From Cyanobacteria bacterium OH_SFB_17 (GTDB lineage Bacteria > Cyanobacteriota > Vampirovibrionia > Gastranaerophilales > Gastranaerophilaceae), in assembly GCA_023395735.1 (NCBI GenBank), contig JAEWYI010000040.1, positions 1 through 23,574 of the forward strand: a stretch of DNA of 23,574 nucleotides, read 5' to 3'. The position numbers and the translations under genes were made by a program. The notes beneath the pieces were generated by a model. The model was not told where the DNA came from. It saw nothing but the letters and a program-made list of their open reading frames with translations, and made no database searches. How positions within the stretch are numbered: position 1 is the first letter of the stretch; each line of letters starts with the position of its first letter. Shown one piece after another: positions 15,869 through 22,922 of the stretch.

Positions 15869-15896
15869 AAAAGCAATTTATTCCTGTTTGCTTTTT
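15869..15896 (-). terminator. Candidate terminator after xerD
   Basis: aaaagcaa (15869-15876) pairs with ttgctttt (15888-15895) around an 11-nt loop, directly after the xerD stop codon. The A-rich left arm gives a short U run on the minus strand. The stem is weak. Confidence 0.45.
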
Positions 15897-15897
15897 A

Positions 15898-16764
15898 TTA
15901 ACCGTTTATTGCAAAATAAACTTCTTTAAGCCTTTTTTTGCTTATATGAGTGTATAATTGAGTTGTCGAAACATCCGCGTGGCCTAAAAGTTCTTGTACA
16001 ATTCTTAAATCAGCACCGTTTTCAAGAAGATGAGTCGCAAAAGAATGTCTCAGTGTGTGTGGCGAAATATTTTTGTTTATTTTTTTCCCCTGAGCATGGA
16101 TAAAGTTATATACGTCTTGGCGCGTTGTGAATCTTCCGTTTTCGTTTATCAAAAGATTTTTTGTATCTAAATTAAATTTTTTTACTAAAAAATCTCGTTT
16201 TTCAAAATAATCTTTCAAAGCTTCTTTTTCTTTCCTGCCAAGAGGGACAATTCTTTCCTTGGAGCCTTTGCCGTAGCATCTGAGGTAACTTGCGTTTAAA
16301 TCAAAGCTGTTAACTTTGAGACCGACAAGCTCAGAAACTCTGAGCCCGCTTCCATAAAGAAGCTCAATTATAAGTCTTTCCAGTGGGCTTAAATCTTCTC
16401 TCAACAAGCTTTCGACTTCAGAAATGCTCATAACTTTTGGGAGCTTTTTCGCCATTTTGGGCTGTTCTAAAGTCAGAGTCGGGTTTGTATTTGAAATTTC
16501 TGCAGCACAAATCCATTTGAAAAAACCTCGAAGAGAAGCAATTTTTCTCATAACACTTGTGGAAGAATATTTTTTTTCTCTTAATTCTAAAATATAAGCA
16601 TTTATTTGATTTCTTCCTATATCAACTATCTCTTCTGCGTTATTGTTTTCGCAAAAATCAAGAAAATAACTTAAATCGCGCCTGTATGCGTCCAAAGTAT
16701 TTTGCGAAAGCCCTTTTTCTATTTCTAAATATTCCAAATATTCCGATAAAACCTGCATGTCCAT
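15898..16764 (-). CDS. xerD: Tyrosine recombinase XerD/XerC
   Basis: A 288-aa site-specific recombinase that resolves chromosome dimers at dif during division. The N-terminal SAM-like core-binding domain (YLEYLEIEKGLSQNTLDAYRRDL) is followed by the catalytic domain. All active residues are present: Arg142 (GSGLRVSELVGLK), Lys166 (CYGKGSKER), His236-x-x-Arg239 (PHTLRHSFATHLL), His262 (LLGHADVSTTQ) and the nucleophile Tyr271 (YTHIS). The length and even spread of motifs fit Xer proteins, not phage integrases, which are longer. XerD is the better match than XerC, but the organism may use a single Xer. No dif site was recognised. Confidence 0.88.
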   Translation of the reverse strand: MDMQVLSEYLEYLEIEKGLSQNTLDAYRRDLSYFLDFCENNNAEEIVDIGRNQINAYILELREKKYSSTSVMRKIASLRGFFKWICAAEISNTNPTLTLEQPKMAKKLPKVMSISEVESLLREDLSPLERLIIELLYGSGLRVSELVGLKVNSFDLNASYLRCYGKGSKERIVPLGRKEKEALKDYFEKRDFLVKKFNLDTKNLLINENGRFTTRQDVYNFIHAQGKKINKNISPHTLRHSFATHLLENGADLRIVQELLGHADVSTTQLYTHISKKRLKEVYFAING

Positions 16765-16881
16765 AGATGAATTATAAGTTAATTTCCAAAAAAAAGAAAG
16801 GAGTATTAATTTTGTAACAAAATCGTGTTTTTGTGCAAAAATTGAAGCTTTTGTGTTTTTATATAAGTAAGAGGTAATACT

Positions 16882-17121
16882 ATGGCAATTGATAAACTGA
16901 ATTTATTTACGCAATCAGCATCAATAAAACCTGTTGGAGCGGCAAAAGAAGTCCAAGGGCAATCTTTTGCAGGAGTTTCTGGCGGATCTGCTTCGGCTAA
17001 CAATCCTTTTGGCGCTTCTACTGTTGGAATAAACTCAAACATTGGAGTTGGCGACACAATGTTCACATCTGCGCAAGCCGGCAAAAAGGCAGGCATTGGC
17101 CGAACACTTGGATTTGCGTAA
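16882..17121 (+). CDS. Small Gly/Ser/Ala-rich protein of unknown function
   Basis: A 79-aa protein (MAIDKLNLFTQSASIKPV...GIGRTLGFA) preceded by AGAGGT at good spacing before the ATG. I do not recognise it. It is rich in Gly, Ser, Ala and Asn, has no signal peptide, membrane segment or cysteine, and looks unfolded. It stands alone between the divergent xerD and the convergent queE. An open frame on the other strand (16806-17096) overlaps it but lacks a ribosome-binding site. Confidence 0.65.
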   Translation: MAIDKLNLFTQSASIKPVGAAKEVQGQSFAGVSGGSASANNPFGASTVGINSNIGVGDTMFTSAQAGKKAGIGRTLGFA

Positions 17122-17132
17122 AATTTGATTTT

Positions 17133-17813
17133 TTAAATTACACCCAAAAATTTGTGTACTTGAGGAATTACACGTGTATTTGCGTGCCCTGATAAAAATT
17201 TGTCGTACACTTCAAAAATTTTATCTTGTTCCATTTCTATACCGTTACCAACTGTTTTTGGCTGTAAAATGAGTGGAAAATTGTATTTTTGAGCGAGTTT
17301 AATGCAGTTTGAAATTTCATCTATTAATATATTTTGGTCAAAAACGATTTTTGCAAAAATGTCTTTGTCATATTTTTTTGCAACCTTGAAAAATTCATCG
17401 TGCAAGGCAAAAGAATTTTCTACTCCTGATGCGCTAGGAAGCTTTATATCAGCAGAAATTATATCTACATATTTTATTATGGATTCAAGATTGTCTTTTA
17501 GCGTTGAATTTGTTTCAAGATAAATTTTGTTGTTTAAGAGCGGGAGAAATTCGATTAAAAAATCTTTCCAAATCAAAGGCTCTCCACCAGTTAGGGAAAT
17601 AGAATGTATGGTTTTTAGGTTAAAATCATCAAGGTATTTTTTAAGCTCTTGTGGTGTAAATTCAATAAAATCTTCATTTGGAATATCAACAGTATCGCAA
17701 TATGTGCAGTCTAAATTGCATCCGCAAAACCTTATGAAAAGCTGTTTGTAGCCAATGTATGGACCTTCACCCTGAATGGACGTGAATATCTCTTTTATTT
17801 TTGTTTTTGTCAT
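17133..17813 (-). CDS. queE: 7-carboxy-7-deazaguanine synthase (radical SAM)
   Basis: Ring contraction step that turns CPH4 into CDG in the queuosine/7-deazaguanine pathway. The N-terminus KIKEIFTSIQGEGPYIGYKQLFIRF is diagnostic, followed by the radical-SAM cysteines Cys32, Cys36 and Cys39 (CNLDCTYCDT) and SLTGGEPLIW. The C-terminal QPKTVGN and RVIPQVHKFLG are also typical. The 226-aa length is normal. Its ATG directly abuts the stop of the upstream dnaJ-like gene with no bases between, so the two are probably translationally coupled. Other queuosine genes (queC, queD, queF) are not in the window. Confidence 0.93.
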   Translation of the reverse strand: MTKTKIKEIFTSIQGEGPYIGYKQLFIRFCGCNLDCTYCDTVDIPNEDFIEFTPQELKKYLDDFNLKTIHSISLTGGEPLIWKDFLIEFLPLLNNKIYLETNSTLKDNLESIIKYVDIISADIKLPSASGVENSFALHDEFFKVAKKYDKDIFAKIVFDQNILIDEISNCIKLAQKYNFPLILQPKTVGNGIEMEQDKIFEVYDKFLSGHANTRVIPQVHKFLGVI

Positions 17814-18842
17814 TTAATCTTCTCTCACATTATTTGATAAGTCTTTTAATTTTTTATAAAGCTCTATTTCTTCTTCCGATAGCTCTTTTGGTAGATTTAT
17901 ATTAACCGATACAATCATATCACCTTTTTCGTTGTTTTCGCTTGAAGATAGTCCTTGCTTGGAAAGTCTGAACTTTTGCCCTGAATGAGTTTTTGGTGTA
18001 ATTTTCATAGAAATTTTTTCACCTGTAGGTGTTGGGATTTCAATTGTTGCTCCTAAAACGGCTTCATGTGGCGCTATACCGACAGAATAAAAAACATTTA
18101 AGCCTTCATAGCTAAATTTTAAATCGGGTTTTATTTTTATATTAAGGTACAAATCTCCGTTACGTCCTCCATTATATCCCTTATTGCCTTCATTTGCAAT
18201 CCTGATTTTTGCGCCGTGTTTTACTCCGGAAGGAATTTTTACGTTCAATTTCTTGTGGGATGATTGTTCGCCAATTCCGCCACAAATCGGGCATTTTGTT
18301 CCGTTCAAGAAAGGTCGTCCTTCACAGTTTGGGCAAATTTGGGTGTGAAGAATGTTGATGGTCTTTGAGGTTCCTGTTAGAGATTCTTGAAATGATATTG
18401 TGATGTCAGTGTAGACATCGCCGCCGCGCTGCGGCGGGGCAGGTTTTGATTTGAATTGACTTTTTTCTTTTGAGCTTGATGTTGTGTGTTTGAATCCTTC
18501 TAGAATATCGTTAAAAATATTAGAAAATTTTTCTTCCTTTTGCTTGTTTTCTTCTTTTTTGTTTTCGCTGTAAGCTTTGCTTGCTTCTTTGTATTTGGTT
18601 TTGGAGGTTTCAGTGAAAAAACCTTTAAGCAAATCGTAATTCTTTTTTTTGTTTGTATCAGATAATATTTCGTAGGCTTCGGTTATTTCTTTGAATTTTT
18701 TTTCGCACGCGCTGTCGCCTGAGTTTAAATCAGGGTGATATTTTCTTGCAAGCTTTCGGTAAGCGCTTTTTATTGACGTAGCGCTTGCATCTGGTGTTAT
18801 TTCAAGAATTTCGTATAGATTTTTTTCAGAAGACAGAACCAA
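17814..18842 (-). CDS. DnaJ-like co-chaperone with a reduced zinc finger
   Basis: A 342-aa Hsp40. The J domain (about 8-72) has HPD at 36-38, which stimulates DnaK. Instead of a Gly/Phe region there is a Lys/Glu/Ser-rich linker (about 75-135). The client-binding half starts at PPQRGGDVYTDITISFQESL. Its zinc region holds only two CxxC pairs (CPNC 170-173, CPIC 184-187) where classical DnaJ has four, so one zinc site at most. The C-terminal domains (GDLYLNIKIKPDLKFSYEGLNVF, ATIEIPTPTG) are complete. The TTG start at 18842 is supported by GTGAGG 5 nt upstream. It is probably a second DnaJ type, not the main DnaJ. Confidence 0.88.
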   Translation of the reverse strand: MVLSSEKNLYEILEITPDASATSIKSAYRKLARKYHPDLNSGDSACEKKFKEITEAYEILSDTNKKKNYDLLKGFFTETSKTKYKEASKAYSENKKEENKQKEEKFSNIFNDILEGFKHTTSSSKEKSQFKSKPAPPQRGGDVYTDITISFQESLTGTSKTINILHTQICPNCEGRPFLNGTKCPICGGIGEQSSHKKLNVKIPSGVKHGAKIRIANEGNKGYNGGRNGDLYLNIKIKPDLKFSYEGLNVFYSVGIAPHEAVLGATIEIPTPTGEKISMKITPKTHSGQKFRLSKQGLSSSENNEKGDMIVSVNINLPKELSEEEIELYKKLKDLSNNVRED

Positions 18843-19026
18843 ATTTACCTCACAAAAATTACTCGGGAAGTCCCTATATTTATATTAATGAAGATTTTAA
18901 AAATATCAATAGTCCAAAGAGTCGGTTAAGCAGAGTAAAAAGTATTATTGTTAAAAGTTTAATATAAGTACTTTTTTCTAATTGTGGTAAAATAGTTATA
19001 CAAAGAGGATAAAAGGAGTAAATATT

Positions 19027-19299
19027 TTGACAAGAGGCGGCAAAAGAGAAGGCGCAGGAAGAAAATCAAGAAAATTGGAAACAGGCAAAATTTCTGCATA
19101 CATTCAAGACAGAGATGTTTTGAACAAGTTGGCAAAACTTTTAAAAATCCCAACAGTAGAGCTTTTGCATCAAGTTGTGGAACATCCTGATTTTGTTCAG
19201 CTTGTGATGAAAATTGAAGCTTTGGGGGTTAAAAAAGATTGGTATAAAGTTGAAAAACCTAAAAGAGGAAAGAAAAAAGATTCATCAATAAAAAATTAG
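19027..19299 (+). CDS. Small basic protein with GGKREGAGRKS motif
   Basis: A 90-aa protein starting at TTG, with AAAAGGAG (19011-19018) 8 nt upstream. It opens with RGGKREGAGRKSRK, the GGxRxGAGRK motif seen at the N-terminus of many small phage and chromosomal DNA-associated proteins. A predicted helical middle (YIQDRDVLNKLAKLLKIPTVELLHQVVEHPDFVQLVMKIEAL) and a Lys-rich tail follow. A nucleic-acid-binding role is plausible but unproven. It is divergent from the dnaJ-like gene. Its stop codon is 1 nt before an inverted copy of the tRNA D-arm. Confidence 0.75.
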   Translation: MTRGGKREGAGRKSRKLETGKISAYIQDRDVLNKLAKLLKIPTVELLHQVVEHPDFVQLVMKIEALGVKKDWYKVEKPKRGKKKDSSIKN

Positions 19300-19300
19300 T

Positions 19301-19366
19301 CTCTATCCATCTGAATATTTTGTGCTAAAATTGACACATAAGCCCCCGTAGCTCAGATGGATAGAG
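19301..19366. repeat. 14-bp inverted repeat pairing with the tRNA-Arg D-arm
   Basis: ctctatccatctga at 19301-19314 is the exact reverse complement of tcagatggatagag at 19353-19366, inside the D-arm of tRNA-Arg. The gap is 38 nt. In a transcript running from the upstream gene into the tRNA, the two could pair and block the normal cloverleaf. Confidence 0.85.
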
Positions 19367-19415
19367 CGATAGCGTCCTAAGCTGTGCGTCGTTGGTTCGA
19401 ATCCAATCGGGGGTA
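19342..19415 (+). tRNA. tRNA-Arg (anticodon CCU)
   Basis: A complete cloverleaf can be drawn. The acceptor stem is GCCCCCG with CGGGGGT (one G-U), the D-stem GCTC/GAGC, the anticodon stem ATAGC/GCTGT around loop GTCCTAA with anticodon CCT at 19376-19378, and the variable loop GCGTC. The T-arm is GTTGG-TTCGAAT-CCAAT and the discriminator base is A. It reads the AGG arginine codon. The 3' CCA is not encoded. Loop position 32 is G, which is uncommon. Confidence 0.93.
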
Positions 19416-19584
19416 AATTTTTTAAGATTTACAAGATTGAAGCAATTGGATTCTCACGATTTGTTTTATCGACATCGTGTCTCAAAAACAAACTGGTTAA
19501 TCGGCTCACCGATACCCTCATCTGCGAAGCTCGGACATAGTGTCCTCGCTTGCATCTGAGCTGAAATCCAATCGGGGGTAAATT
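19400..19584 (+). repeat. 20-nt direct repeat of the tRNA-Arg 3' end
   Basis: aatccaatcgggggtaaatt occurs at 19400-19419 (T-arm, acceptor and first trailer bases of the tRNA) and again at 19565-19584. Upstream of the second copy, atagtgtcct (19537-19546) resembles the tRNA anticodon arm atagcgtcct at nearly the same distance, so the second copy looks like a decayed 3' half of the tRNA or an old attachment site. Confidence 0.85.
19443..19573 (+). other. Possible structured RNA or decayed tRNA copy downstream of tRNA-Arg
   Basis: This non-coding stretch contains three hairpins: cacgat/atcgtg (19455-19460 with 19474-19479), atcgg/ccgat (19500-19504 with 19509-19513), and a longer one at 19523-19554 (tgc, aagc, ggaca with their complements around loop tag). 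They are enclosed by attggatt (19445-19452) and aatccaat (19565-19572). The arrangement is a closed multibranch fold. I recognise no known RNA family. The 10-mer catctgagct (19553-19562) is also the reverse complement of the tRNA D-arm. Confidence 0.4.
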
Positions 19585-19587
19585 ATT

Positions 19588-19609
19588 AAAAAGCTCGCGA
19601 TTAGTGAGC
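19588..19609 (-). terminator. Terminator of the ClC gene
   Basis: gctcgc (19593-19598) pairs with gtgagc (19604-19609), one G-T, around a 5-nt loop. On the minus strand it is followed by five T, so it fits the end of the ClC gene that stops at 19649. It could also limit read-through from the tRNA side. Confidence 0.65.
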
Positions 19610-19648
19610 CCTTTAATTCTATCAATTTTAAAAAATCAAGCTGTATCC

Positions 19649-21343
19649 TTAATCAAACAATTCTAAAATTTTTTCTCTTGTCAAAATTCCTTTTATTTTT
19701 TTTGAATTGTCAACAACCAAAAAATTTTCTGTATCGTCTAAATGCATAATATAAAATGCTTTGTATAAATCGTCGTCTTGTTTTATTGTGAGCGGCTCAG
19801 GGTTCATTATTTTTTCAACAGTTGTCTTTTCATCATTTCCTTGTAATATAGCGGTTTCTATCTCGCTTTTTGTGATTGAGCCTATTAGTTTTTCTGTGTT
19901 ATTAACTATTGGAAGTATATTATGTTTAGAATTTTCAATTATTTTTAGCGCTTCTTCTATTTTGCTGTCTTGTTTTAGTTTTGATAATTCAACGTCCATT
20001 ACTTTATTTACTTTAAATTTACTTAATTTTCGAGTTTCTTCTGTAGGTTTAACTTGTTTTAGTATTAAAGATGAATATATAGGCGCATGATTAAGTTTTT
20101 CCGCTACTAAATCTGCTATTGCGACACTAAACATTATTGGTAAAATATGGTTGTAATCTCCTGTCATCTCAAAGACCATAACGATTGCTGTAATTGGAGT
20201 TCTTGCTGTTGCTGACAAAAATGCACCCATTCCAACAAGCGAAATAATTATTGGATTTACGTTAACGCCGAATTTTTGAGCGACTCCTCCGATAAAATAG
20301 CCCAAGAAAGAGCCTAACATAAGCATAGGCAGAAAGATCCCGCCTGCCGCGCCTGAGCCAAAACAAAATGGAGTTATAAAGAACTTGGCAATGAATATAA
20401 ATGCAACCATTGATAATGCAATTTTATGTTGTAATAGAAGTTCTACCGAAAGGTTTCCAGAGCCTAAAATATAAGGTAAAAATAAGCCGATAATTCCGAT
20501 TGAAAAGCCTGCAGTTGCAGGTTTCATCCAGTTAGGAATGTTTATTTTTTCATAGATATCATTGTTAAAAAATATAACTTTTGCAAATAAAACTCCAAAT
20601 ATTCCTGCCAGAAGACCTAAAATGATAAAGATTGGTAAGCTTTCAAAAGAAATTGGTTCTAAAATTTTAGGGATTAAAAACGATGGATTTTCTCCCAAAA
20701 AATGCCTTGCGATATTTGCTGCACATACCGTTGAAATTAAAACCGGAAATAGTATTGAAGGAGTGAAATTTTGAGAGAGTTCTTCTAAAACGAAAAGAGT
20801 TCCTGCTATTGGAGCGTTAAATGTAGCTCCAATCGCAGCACCTGCACCTGCAGAAATAAGATTATGTTGATTGGTTCCTCTTTTTTTAAATATTTTTGCA
20901 ACTAAAGCTCCGGCACCTGCTCCCAGTTGAACGCTCGGGCCTTCTCTTCCGAGCGATAGTCCTGTTCCGATTCCAGCCACACCTGCTAAAAATTTAACAA
21001 TTATACTTCTTAACCGTGTTCCTTTGCCAATTCTTGCTAAAGTCATTTTTACGTATGGAATTCCGCTTCCTTTTGTTTCAGGCGCAAATTTAAAGACTAG
21101 TATTCCTGAAATTAGCCCACCTAATGTTGTTATTGCAGGAAATATTATTAATTTTTCATAAAAACTGAAGCGTGTCAGGAATTTTTGTATCAAGTTGAAT
21201 AAATCTGTGATGCAAAGTTTGAACAAAACAACAATAAGTCCGGAGATTAGACCGACAAGAACGGCCTGTAAGATTATTTCGCTTCGTGAAATATCTTGGA
21301 AGAAGGTTAATGTTTTATTAAAAACTTTGTTTTTTATTATCAT
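19649..21343 (-). CDS. ClC-family chloride/proton antiporter with CBS pair
   Basis: A 564-aa inner-membrane protein. The membrane part (about 1-425) has the three anion-pore motifs GSGIP (92-96), GREGP (132-136) and GSGAAGGIFLP (329-339). Glu134 is the gating glutamate. An acidic residue at the internal proton position (LFVLEEL, Glu187/188) suggests a 2Cl-/H+ exchanger and not a channel. The GSGIP and GREGP forms also argue against the fluoride-exporting branch. Two CBS domains follow (about 447-500 and 508-564), which in this family bind adenine nucleotides and tune transport. It is a single-gene unit ending at the 19588-19609 terminator. Confidence 0.93.
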   Translation of the reverse strand: MIIKNKVFNKTLTFFQDISRSEIILQAVLVGLISGLIVVLFKLCITDLFNLIQKFLTRFSFYEKLIIFPAITTLGGLISGILVFKFAPETKGSGIPYVKMTLARIGKGTRLRSIIVKFLAGVAGIGTGLSLGREGPSVQLGAGAGALVAKIFKKRGTNQHNLISAGAGAAIGATFNAPIAGTLFVLEELSQNFTPSILFPVLISTVCAANIARHFLGENPSFLIPKILEPISFESLPIFIILGLLAGIFGVLFAKVIFFNNDIYEKINIPNWMKPATAGFSIGIIGLFLPYILGSGNLSVELLLQHKIALSMVAFIFIAKFFITPFCFGSGAAGGIFLPMLMLGSFLGYFIGGVAQKFGVNVNPIIISLVGMGAFLSATARTPITAIVMVFEMTGDYNHILPIMFSVAIADLVAEKLNHAPIYSSLILKQVKPTEETRKLSKFKVNKVMDVELSKLKQDSKIEEALKIIENSKHNILPIVNNTEKLIGSITKSEIETAILQGNDEKTTVEKIMNPEPLTIKQDDDLYKAFYIMHLDDTENFLVVDNSKKIKGILTREKILELFD

Positions 21344-21422
21344 ATTTTAATTGTAAAACAAACAAATTTTTAAATAAAATTTATTGAAGTACAAATATTA
21401 TTGTTTATGTTTTTTTTGTTTT

Positions 21423-21460
21423 AAAAATTAGCAGGCTCGCTTATGTGGCCTGCTAATTTT
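21423..21460. terminator. Strong intrinsic terminator after the small membrane protein gene
   Basis: aaaattagcaggc (21424-21436) pairs perfectly with gcctgctaatttt (21448-21460) around an 11-nt loop, with A and T runs on the two sides. It lies 15 nt past the stop of the minus-strand gene at 21476 and upstream of the ClC gene, so the two minus-strand genes are probably separate transcripts. Confidence 0.85.
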
Positions 21461-21475
21461 ATTAAATAAAGTAAT

Positions 21476-21763
21476 TTAGTCTTTATTTTCAAGTTTAGAT
21501 TCGTGGCATTTTAGTGCCCAGTGGCATGCAATTGCAGGAGTTAAAAACAAGAAAATAAGTATTGTTTTTATTATTCCTACAAAAAATATCCACATTTTGT
21601 AATAAATTTCGGCACTTAGTCCAAAAAATGATTGGTAAATATTTGCAATTGCGCATCTGCAAGGCAAATAAATCAATGCCGCGATAACCAAGAAAATAAA
21701 ACCAACCAAAAAACACTTAAAATGAATATCTCTCAATGTGATTAAAAGTTCTTTCATGTCCAT
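21476..21763 (-). CDS. Small membrane protein of unknown function
   Basis: A 95-aa protein with two clear hydrophobic stretches, about residues 17-34 (FLVGFIFLVIAALIYLPC) and 58-80 (WIFFVGIIKTILIFLFLTPAIAC), joined by a loop, and a charged C-terminal tail. It contains several cysteines (CFLV, LPCRC, IACHWALKC), most near membrane ends. AAAGGAG lies 7 nt before the first ATG, so the start is well supported. I do not recognise the family. It has its own terminator and no functional partner nearby. Confidence 0.8.
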   Translation of the reverse strand: MDMKELLITLRDIHFKCFLVGFIFLVIAALIYLPCRCAIANIYQSFFGLSAEIYYKMWIFFVGIIKTILIFLFLTPAIACHWALKCHESKLENKD

Positions 21764-21878
21764 AATTGTCTCCTTTTTTTACAGAATAAAGTTAATATAA
21801 TAAAAAGAAATCCTCTTTTAGTATAATTTTTATTTTTAGATGTATTGCAAAAGTTTTTTCTCATTGTAAAATGTGACT

Positions 21879-22160
21879 ATGAATAAAATTATTTTATTAC
21901 TTTTGTGTTTATGTATTATGAATTGTCCGATTTTTGCGCAAGGCTCTCTTCAACAGTCAAAGGACGGTGTAGATACTGATATTTCTGAGCAAAATTCAGA
22001 AGACGAAGATTCTCAAGACTCTGAAGATTCAGATGATTTCTATAATGAAATAATATACCAGCAGTATGGCAGTGATATGAGTCCTGCGTTTATGAACAGA
22101 GAAAACATAAATCCTAACGAAAGTGATTACGGTTACGGTTCAACGGATGGAATATATTAG
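21879..22160 (+). CDS. Small secreted acidic protein of unknown function
   Basis: About 93 aa from the ATG at 21879 (a GTG at 21873 would add two residues; neither has a clear ribosome-binding site). The N-terminus MNKIILLLLCLCIMNCPIFAQG is a Sec signal peptide, probably cut after IFA. The mature part is very acidic and serine-rich (SEDEDSQDSEDSDD) and ends in Tyr/Gly (DYGYGSTDGIY). It looks unfolded and might bind metal or cell-wall cations. It lies 8 nt before the flavoprotein gene, which suggests one transcript. No family recognised. Confidence 0.7.
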   Translation: MNKIILLLLCLCIMNCPIFAQGSLQQSKDGVDTDISEQNSEDEDSQDSEDSDDFYNEIIYQQYGSDMSPAFMNRENINPNESDYGYGSTDGIY

Positions 22161-22168
22161 GAGAAAAA

Positions 22169-22795
22169 ATGAAAGTAATTGCAATTAACGGAAGCCCTAA
22201 AAAAGCAGGTAATACTTATCATGCATTGAAATCAGCCGTTGAAGAATTTGAATCGGCAGGGATTGAATGTGAAATAATAAATGTTGGCGGTGAAAACATT
22301 CGCGGATGTATCGCTTGTGGGGCTTGTGGCCGAAATAAAAACGGAAAATGTATTATTGATGACAAAGTAAACGAAATTATTCCCAAAATGGCTGAGGCTG
22401 ACGGAATAATTATTTCATCTCCCGTTTATTACGCATCTATAGCAGGAACAATGAAATGTTTTCTCGACAGAGCTTTTTATGTAGCAAGTGCAAACGGCGG
22501 TCTTTTTCGTCATAAAGTCGGCGCAAGTGTGGCTGTAGCAAGGCGTTCTGGAGAGGTTGCAACATTTGATCATTTAAATCATTACCTGACTCTTTCAGAG
22601 ATGTTTGTCGCATAATCAAGTTATTGGAATGTAGCTCATGGACAGACTCCTGGGCAAGTGATAATGGATGAAGAAGGAATTCAGACTATACAAATTATGG
22701 CAAAAAATATGATATTTTTATTGAAGGCAATAGACTCTGCGAAAAAAGAGCTTCCGATAAAAGAGCCAAAAATTTGGACAAATTTTATAAGATAA
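22169..22795 (+). pseudogene. NAD(P)H-dependent FMN reductase/flavodoxin-fold protein interrupted by an in-frame TAA
   Basis: The first part (22169-22615, 148 aa) has the FMN-binding start MKVIAINGSPKKAGNT, a four-cysteine segment CIACGACGRNKNGKC (Cys47, 50, 53, 61), SSPVYYASIAGTMKCFLDR and VAVARRSG. A TAA at 22613-22615 then stops the frame within LSEMFVA*SSYWNVAHG. The same frame stays open to a TAA at 22793-22795 and encodes the rest of the family's C-terminus (GQTPGQVIMDEEGIQTIQIMAKNM...). The total of 208 codons matches intact homologues of about 200 aa. So this is one gene with a single nonsense codon, perhaps a TCA serine changed to TAA. It may be a fresh pseudogene, a sequencing error, or a recoded site. 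The start follows AGGAG. Confidence 0.88.
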
Positions 22796-22922
22796 TTTTT
22801 TGCCTCCCCTGTTGAGTACATTTTTGATTAGGCAAATAATTAATAAATTATTATGAATGTTAATTCATATTTTAAAAAGTGTTAAAATCAAAATATGATA
22901 ACAGTTATAAAAGGGATTGCAT

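Noticed and set aside
16806..17096. Minus-strand open frame opposite the 79-aa gene
   Set aside because: No ribosome-binding site and no recognisable protein features. The plus-strand frame has a good one.
19400..19584. Functional attL/attR pair of an integrated element
   Set aside because: Only 165 bp lie between the repeats and no integrase is adjacent. XerD at 15898 is a housekeeping recombinase.
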